DNA from: an uncultured Albidovulum sp.
GTDB taxonomy: Bacteria > Pseudomonadota > Alphaproteobacteria > Rhodobacterales > Rhodobacteraceae
Direction: 5' to 3'
Assembly (NCBI GenBank): GCA_913064775.1
Contig: CAJYAD010000029.1
Coordinates: 1 to 45,540, forward strand
DNA length: 45,540 nt
In this document: one piece after another, positions 41,633 through 45,540 of the stretch
How positions within the stretch are numbered: position 1 is the first letter of the stretch
How the letters are laid out: every line of letters begins with the position of its first letter
Position numbers and translations under genes: made by a program
Notes under the pieces: model-generated
The model's input: the letters and a program-made list of their open reading frames with translations, nothing else
Told to the model about the DNA's origin: nothing
Database searches by the model: none

Positions 41633-42985
41633 ATGGATTTTCCCTTCCCCATGCCGGCCCGGCCCGAACATGATGCGATCCCGCCGGCCCGCGCCGATGT
41701 GGTGGTGATCGGCGGCGGCATCGCCGGGGTGATGAGCGCTTGGTATCTGCGCGAACGCGGCCTGTCGGTGGTGCTGTGCGAAAAAGGCCGGATCGCGGGT
41801 GAGCAGAGCTCTCGCAACTGGGGCTGGGTGCGCCAGCAGGGGCGCGACCCGGCGGAATTGCCGATCATGATCGAATCGATGCGCCTGTGGCAGGGGCTGT
41901 CGGCCGCGGCCGAGGTGGATCTGGGCTTTCGCCAGACCGGGGTGCTTTATATCGCCAACCGGCCCGCGGATATGGCCCGGCATGAGGCCTGGGCGAAGAT
42001 CGGCGTCGCACATGGGCTGGATACAAGGATGCTCGGCGCGGGTGAAGTGCGGGGGATGCTGAAGGATCCGGGCGATTGGCCGGGCGGGCTGACGGGCGGG
42101 ATGTGGACCGCCTCGGACGCGCGGGCCGAGCCATGGATCGCGGTGCCGGCGCTGGCGCGCGCTTTGGCGCGGCGCGGCGCCGTGGTGGCCGAGGCCTGCG
42201 CGGTGCGTGCCCTCGACATGGTGGCGGGCCGGGTGGCGGGGGTGGTGACCGAGCGCGGCCGCATCGCCTGTGACAGCGTGGTGCTGGCGGGCGGCGCCTG
42301 GTCGGCACTGTTCCTGCGCCGCCACGGGGTGACGATCCCGCAGCTTTCGGTGCTGTCCTCGGCCGCCGCGACCGCGCCCTTGCCCGAGCATTTCGCCGGC
42401 GCCGCCGCCGACCGCGGCTTTGCCTTCCGCCGCCGCGCCGATGGCGGCTATACGCTGGCGCCCGGCGAGTTTCACGAGGTCTTCCTGGGCCCCGACACCC
42501 TGCGCCATGCGCGCAGCTTCCTGCCGCATGTGCTGGCCGATCCGCTGGGCCACCGCATCCTGCCCGCGGCGCCCGCGGGCTACCCTGACGGCTGGCGCAC
42601 CCCGCGCCGCTGGGGCACGGAAGAGGCCTCTCCGTTCGAGCATCAGCGCATCCTCAACCCGCGCCCGAACCTGCGCGCGCTGGCCAAGGTTCAGGACGCC
42701 TTCGCGCGCGCCTTCCCGACGATCGGGCGGCCGCGGCTGGCGCGCGCCTGGGCGGGGATGATCGACACGATGCCCGATGTGGTGCCGGTGATCGACCATA
42801 TCCCCGCGCTGCCGGGGCTGGTGGTGGCGACCGGTTTGTCCGGCCATGGCTTTGGCATCGGGCCGGGGATCGGGCGGGTGGTGGCCGATCTGGTCGCGGG
42901 GCGCGACACCGGGCACGATCTGGGGCGGTTTCGCTTCGCGCGCTTCAGCGACGGGTCGAGTCCGGTCGTGGGGCCGGGGTTGTAG
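41633..42985 (+). CDS. FAD-dependent oxidoreductase, DAO/DadA-like family
   Basis: A 450-residue protein. After ~20 residues the dinucleotide-binding motif GGGIAG (27-32) opens the DAO (D-amino-acid oxidase/glycine oxidase/DadA) fold, followed by EQSSRNWGWVRQQGRDPAELP, typical of a subgroup that oxidises amines or D-/N-substituted amino acids. The C-terminal TGLSGHGFGIGPGIGRVVADL closes the FAD site. Beside a peptide-type transporter it probably handles an imported amino compound; the substrate is unknown. The frame is open 63 codons upstream, but the start at 41633 precedes the conserved region most economically. Confidence 0.87.
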   Translation: MDFPFPMPARPEHDAIPPARADVVVIGGGIAGVMSAWYLRERGLSVVLCEKGRIAGEQSSRNWGWVRQQGRDPAELPIMIESMRLWQGLSAAAEVDLGFRQTGVLYIANRPADMARHEAWAKIGVAHGLDTRMLGAGEVRGMLKDPGDWPGGLTGGMWTASDARAEPWIAVPALARALARRGAVVAEACAVRALDMVAGRVAGVVTERGRIACDSVVLAGGAWSALFLRRHGVTIPQLSVLSSAAATAPLPEHFAGAAADRGFAFRRRADGGYTLAPGEFHEVFLGPDTLRHARSFLPHVLADPLGHRILPAAPAGYPDGWRTPRRWGTEEASPFEHQRILNPRPNLRALAKVQDAFARAFPTIGRPRLARAWAGMIDTMPDVVPVIDHIPALPGLVVATGLSGHGFGIGPGIGRVVADLVAGRDTGHDLGRFRFARFSDGSSPVVGPGL

Positions 42986-42989
42986 GCGC

Positions 42990-43078
42990 CGCGGCGGGGG
43001 CGCTGCCCGTCGCCACTGTCACTCGGACCAATGGCGCTCCAATGGCGACCCCCCGGAGTATTTTTGCCAAGATGAATG
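42990..43078. repeat. Intergenic repeat (family copy f)
   Basis: GGCGGGGGCGCTGCCC, then GCCACTGTCACTCGGACC, CCAATGGCG and CCAATGGCGACC, ending with CCCCCGGAGTATTTTTGCC and AAGATGAATGAG. The order of parts matches copy d and the right half of copy e. It lies between the convergent FAD oxidoreductase and xth genes. Confidence 0.7.
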
Positions 43079-43106
43079 AGTGGGCGGGCTTGGGCGCGGG
43101 CGGGGG

Positions 43107-43913
43107 CTAGAGGTCCAGCTCGATCCAGGCGGGGACGTGGTCGGAAGGCTTGTCGCGGCCGCGGATCTGCTTGTCGATGCCGGTGCCGGTCAGCAGGTCG
43201 GCGGCTTGCGGCGTCAGCAGCAGGTGGTCGATGCGGATGCCGTTGTTCTTGGCCCAGGCGCCGGCCTGATAATCCCAGAAGGAATAGAGGCTCGGCGCCG
43301 GATCGCGGGTGCGGATTGCCTCGGTGAAGCCGAGGTTGAGCACCCGGCGCCAGGCCTCGCGGCTGGTCAGCCGAAACAGCGCATCCTCGCGCCAGGCCTC
43401 GGGGCGGGCGGCGTCCTCGGCCTGCGGGATGATGTTGTAATCGCCCGCCATCAGCGCAGGCTCTTCCGCCGCCAGAAGATCGGCGGCGCGGGCGCGCAAC
43501 CGCGCCATCCAGGCCAGTTTATAGGCGTATTTGCCGCCCGCCACCGGCTGGCCGTCATCGTCCAGCTCCACCGGGTTGCCGTTCGGCAGGTAGAGCCCGC
43601 AGATCCGCAGCGCGCGCTGTCCCACCACCGTGGCCTCGATCCAGCGGGCCTGTTCGTCGCCGTCATCGCCGGGCAGGCCACGCACCACATCCTCGAGCGG
43701 CAGTTTCGACAGGATCGCCACGCCGTTGAAGGATTTCTGGCCGTGAGTCGCGACATTGTAGCCGCGGTCCTCGAACGGTTCCGCCGGGAAGCCCTCGTCC
43801 ACCGACTTGATCTCTTGCAGCAGCACCACGTCGGGCTGGGCCTCGTCGAGCCAGTCGAGCAGCGCCTGCGCCCGCGCCTTGATCCCGTTGATGTTGAAGG
43901 TGGCGATTTTCAC
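43107..43913 (-). CDS. xth: Exodeoxyribonuclease III (AP endonuclease)
   Basis: A 268-residue EEP-fold nuclease. The N-terminus MKIATFNINGIKARAQALLDW carries Asn7 and Glu34 (LLQEIK) as metal site. GLYLPNGNP, the AGDYNI motif with catalytic Asp/Asn, SLYSFWDYQAGAWAKNNGIRIDHLL and the final KPSDHVPAWIEL with catalytic His complete the site. The enzyme cuts at abasic sites and removes 3' blocks. All expected residues are present. Confidence 0.96.
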   Translation of the reverse strand: MKIATFNINGIKARAQALLDWLDEAQPDVVLLQEIKSVDEGFPAEPFEDRGYNVATHGQKSFNGVAILSKLPLEDVVRGLPGDDGDEQARWIEATVVGQRALRICGLYLPNGNPVELDDDGQPVAGGKYAYKLAWMARLRARAADLLAAEEPALMAGDYNIIPQAEDAARPEAWREDALFRLTSREAWRRVLNLGFTEAIRTRDPAPSLYSFWDYQAGAWAKNNGIRIDHLLLTPQAADLLTGTGIDKQIRGRDKPSDHVPAWIELDL

Positions 43914-43977
43914 CCGCGTCTCCCTGCGCTGTTCTGACCCGTCCTAGCCCGTCGGGCGCGGCCCGGCAAGCGGGGCG

Positions 43978-43996
43978 GTGTTTCCATCTCGGAAAC
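43978..43996. promoter_or_regulatory. Palindrome upstream of the repeat-protein gene
   Basis: TGTTTCC and GGAAACA flank ATCTC: a perfect 7-bp inverted repeat with a five-base centre, in the 180-bp gap between xth and the repeat-protein gene. Its 19-bp dyad form suggests an operator, about 100 bp upstream of the start codon. A possible -10-like TACTTT lies near 44026. Confidence 0.4.
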
Positions 43997-44093
43997 AAAA
44001 ACGGTGGCGTTACGCGATTGTGATGCTACTTTAGGTTGAGTCATCTGCCATCAGGCTGATTCTCGATTTAGTTAAGCAACGGAGAGATAGTTC

Positions 44094-44615
44094 ATGAAAA
44101 CTTACGAAAACATCGGATTGACCGGGGCGAAGGAAGCATTCGTTAAGGTTGCATTTGATTTGGATGAAGCCCCGCGCCACATGGCTGGCAGCCTCTTCGC
44201 GGGTGAGGGCGCTTCGCTGTCGACCTCGTCCTTCGTGAGCACCGGCAGCAGCCTGATGGGCGGCGAGGGCGCCGAATTCTCGACCTCTTCCTTCGTGAGC
44301 ACCGGGACCGAGGCGCTGGCGGGCGAGGCCACGCATTTCTCGACCTCTTCGTTCGCCCCCAGGGCGACCGGGATGGACAGCGGCGAGGCGACGATGCTTT
44401 CGACCTCGTCCTTCGTGAGCACGGGAACCGAGGCGCTGGCGGGCGAGGCCACGCAATTCTCGACCTCGTCGTTCAGCCCCAGTGCGACCGGGATGGACAG
44501 CGGCGAGGCGACGATGCTTTCGACCTCTTCCTTCGTGAGCACCGGGACCGAGGCGCTGGCGGGTGAGGGCACGCAATTCTCGACCTCCTCCTTCGGCCCG
44601 CAAAAGCCCGCCTGA
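44094..44615 (+). CDS. Repeat protein: 36-residue leader plus seven 20-residue STSSF repeats, unknown function
   Basis: A 173-residue protein with no signal peptide, no cysteine and no known domain. Residues 1-36 (from MKTYENIGLTGAKEAF to RHMAGSLFA) are unique. Residues 37-173 are six full and one shortened 20-residue repeats, each starting GE(A/G) and containing an invariant STSSF. Two versions alternate after STSSF: VSTGTEALA and (A/S)P-x-ATGMDS. The last unit ends STSSFGPQKPA. A strong ribosome-binding site (GGAGAGATAGTTC) precedes the ATG. Repeats of Ser/Thr and Glu/Asp behind a distinct leader resemble multi-core RiPP precursors, but a cytosolic scaffold or phosphorylation target is equally possible. 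The next gene begins 11 bases downstream. Confidence 0.8.
   Translation: MKTYENIGLTGAKEAFVKVAFDLDEAPRHMAGSLFAGEGASLSTSSFVSTGSSLMGGEGAEFSTSSFVSTGTEALAGEATHFSTSSFAPRATGMDSGEATMLSTSSFVSTGTEALAGEATQFSTSSFSPSATGMDSGEATMLSTSSFVSTGTEALAGEGTQFSTSSFGPQKPA
44202..44612 (+). repeat. 60-bp coding tandem repeat (seven units) with 120-bp higher-order period
   Basis: Unit boundaries every 60 bp at 44202, 44262, 44322, 44382, 44442, 44502 and 44562 (the last is 51 bp). Units 3+4 and 5+6 differ at only about nine of 120 positions, so a two-unit block was duplicated recently. Differences fall mostly at the two residues before STSSF and at third positions. Confidence 0.9.
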
Positions 44616-44626
44616 GGAACGGGGTC

Positions 44627-45457
44627 GTGCTTCCTTTTGTGAACAACACGGGCGAAACCGGCGCCTTGCCCTGGTCGGGGCGCCGGGCGGCCCGCCCGGG
44701 GCTTGCCCCCCTGGCCGAGGCGTTTCTGCGCCATCGCCGGGGGCGGCATGACGTGATGTTCCTCAAGGAGAATGCCGAGCTGCTGAACATCGCAGAATGC
44801 ACCGGCTTGGGCCGGGCGACAGAGCTTGGCCAGCAATACCGGGCGTTTCATGCCGAGGCGCCCGGTTTTTTCGCGGTCTTCCCGCAATATTACCGCTTCA
44901 TCCTGTCGATCGTCACCGATGCCGAGGCCCTGGGCCTGCCTCGCGGCACCGGCGCGCGGATCGCGGCCGAGGTGGCGGCACGCGGTCTGGCCGAGGCCGA
45001 GCTGTCGGACCTGCACCGGATGGAGGCGCGCCGGCTTTGCGCCCGTCACGGCGTCGCGGTGCTGGAAGGCGACCGGACGCTGGAAGAGCGTGTCCTGCGC
45101 TTCATGACCCAGCATCAGGCCTTCGCCGTGCCCAATCGCAAGGCGGCCTATGACCTGACGCATTTCGTCTTCTACTTCTCGGAATACGGGCGCCAACCCC
45201 CCGATCTGCCGCAAAGCGTGGGGAAAAGTCTGCAAAATGCCGGCCTGATCGCGCTGCTCGAAGAGGATATAGACCTGCTGGCTGAGGTCTGCATCGCCCT
45301 GCGCTACATGGGCCGGACGCCGCCCCCGGTGTGGGAGGCCTTCATTGCCTCGGAACTCGCCGATTTCTCGGTCACCACAGAAGAGCCCGAAGACAGCGGC
45401 GCGCTGTCCGATGATTATACCGCCTCTACGTCAAAACCCGAAAGTTCTCGTGGGTGA
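44627..45457 (+). CDS. Unrecognised 276-residue protein encoded with the STSSF-repeat protein
   Basis: Begins at a GTG (44627) with GAGG overlapping the stop codon of the repeat protein, so the two are probably co-translated. The N-terminal ~45 residues are basic and Pro/Gly-rich; the rest is predicted mostly helical (for example LLNIAECTGLGRATELGQQYRAF, VFPQYYRFILSIVTDAEALGL and KAAYDLTHFVFYFSEYG). There is no signal peptide or transmembrane helix, and I see no nucleotide-binding or known catalytic motif. The last ~30 residues are acidic and Ser/Thr-rich. I do not recognise the family. Position suggests it modifies, binds or delivers the repeat protein. Confidence 0.75.
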   Translation: MLPFVNNTGETGALPWSGRRAARPGLAPLAEAFLRHRRGRHDVMFLKENAELLNIAECTGLGRATELGQQYRAFHAEAPGFFAVFPQYYRFILSIVTDAEALGLPRGTGARIAAEVAARGLAEAELSDLHRMEARRLCARHGVAVLEGDRTLEERVLRFMTQHQAFAVPNRKAAYDLTHFVFYFSEYGRQPPDLPQSVGKSLQNAGLIALLEEDIDLLAEVCIALRYMGRTPPPVWEAFIASELADFSVTTEEPEDSGALSDDYTASTSKPESSRG

Positions 45458-45540
45458 TGACGCGGAAGTTGTCTGACACCTTGTTGCGGAATTTTCGCCA
45501 TTCCTGCGGGATGGTCTCACGCATGAATGCAAGGATGGCG
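45426..45540 (-). CDS. 3' end of an unidentified minus-strand gene
   Basis: Reading inward from the right edge on the minus strand, 37 codons stay open before TAG at 45426-45428. They include MRETIPQEWRKFRNKV and end VITHENFRVLT, with the GC-rich third positions of a real gene. The end overlaps the last 32 bases of the plus-strand partner gene, so the two are convergent. The fragment is too short to name. Confidence 0.5.
   Translation of the reverse strand, partial: AILAFMRETIPQEWRKFRNKVSDNFRVITHENFRVLT

Noticed and set aside
44202-44612. A CRISPR-like array, because of the regular 60-bp spacing
   Set aside because: The units are contiguous, in one reading frame and similar along the whole 60 bp; there are no unique spacers and no cas genes.
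44102-45235. A minus-strand frame of 377 codons across the STSSF locus, itself repetitive (EVE-rich)
   Set aside because: Its repeats are the mirror of the plus-strand repeats. The plus strand has a strong ribosome-binding site, a coherent leader and a coupled downstream gene, while the minus frame has none of these.

Overview
The window is a high-GC stretch of a bacterial chromosome that fits an alphaproteobacterium of the Rhodobacteraceae. The evidence is the protein types (GlpX near RecJ, an IalB-type protein, PntAB, DUF3422, CtaG-like) and a family of intergenic repeats built on a CCGGAGTATTTTTGCCAAG-type core, which I associate with that family. No rRNA operon, CRISPR array, intact insertion sequence or prophage is visible. 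The species cannot be named from this sequence.

Layout, left to right. 1-3.4 kb: the 3' end of an RND efflux pump gene, a DUF2127 membrane protein, a PAP2 phosphatase, a possible c-type heme fragment and two small secreted proteins, with AT-richer sequence beside a tRNA-Glu gene. 3.7-8.3 kb (minus strand): glpX, an isochorismatase-type hydrolase, an alpha/beta hydrolase that has lost catalytic residues, and recJ. 8.5-12.5 kb: ppx/gppA, an IalB-family protein, a structured intergenic region that may encode a small RNA, and a HerA-like ATPase. 12.6-17.4 kb (minus strand): a five-gene membrane-associated operon with a 27-residue membrane peptide, XpaC-like, TelA-like, SPFH+GYF_2 and zinc-ribbon/TM proteins. 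17.6-24.7 kb: a MarR regulator, a cupin, a PhzS-like flavin monooxygenase and a complete branched-chain-amino-acid-type ABC transporter, probably one uptake and oxidation locus for an aromatic or similar acid. 24.8-35.1 kb: a FUSC transporter, an RluB-type pseudouridine synthase with a long repetitive tail, tadA, an isoprenylcysteine-methyltransferase-like protein, pntAB, a CtaG-like protein and DUF3422. 35.3-43 kb: an oppDFABC-type peptide ABC operon (minus) divergent from a DadA-like FAD oxidoreductase. 43.1-43.9 kb: xth.

The most unusual locus is at the right end (44.1-45.5 kb). A 173-residue protein has a 36-residue leader followed by seven 20-residue repeats, each with an invariant STSSF core, no cysteine and no signal peptide. 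Eleven bases downstream is a 276-residue helical protein that I do not recognise. Leader plus repeated core plus a coupled partner resembles a multi-core modified peptide (RiPP) or a repetitive scaffold with its own partner, but the function is unknown.

Two kinds of non-coding repeat recur. One is a six-locus family, some copies arranged as facing pairs that would form long hairpins. The other is a ~144 bp element with inverted-repeat ends, present twice in opposite orientation, both times between convergent genes.
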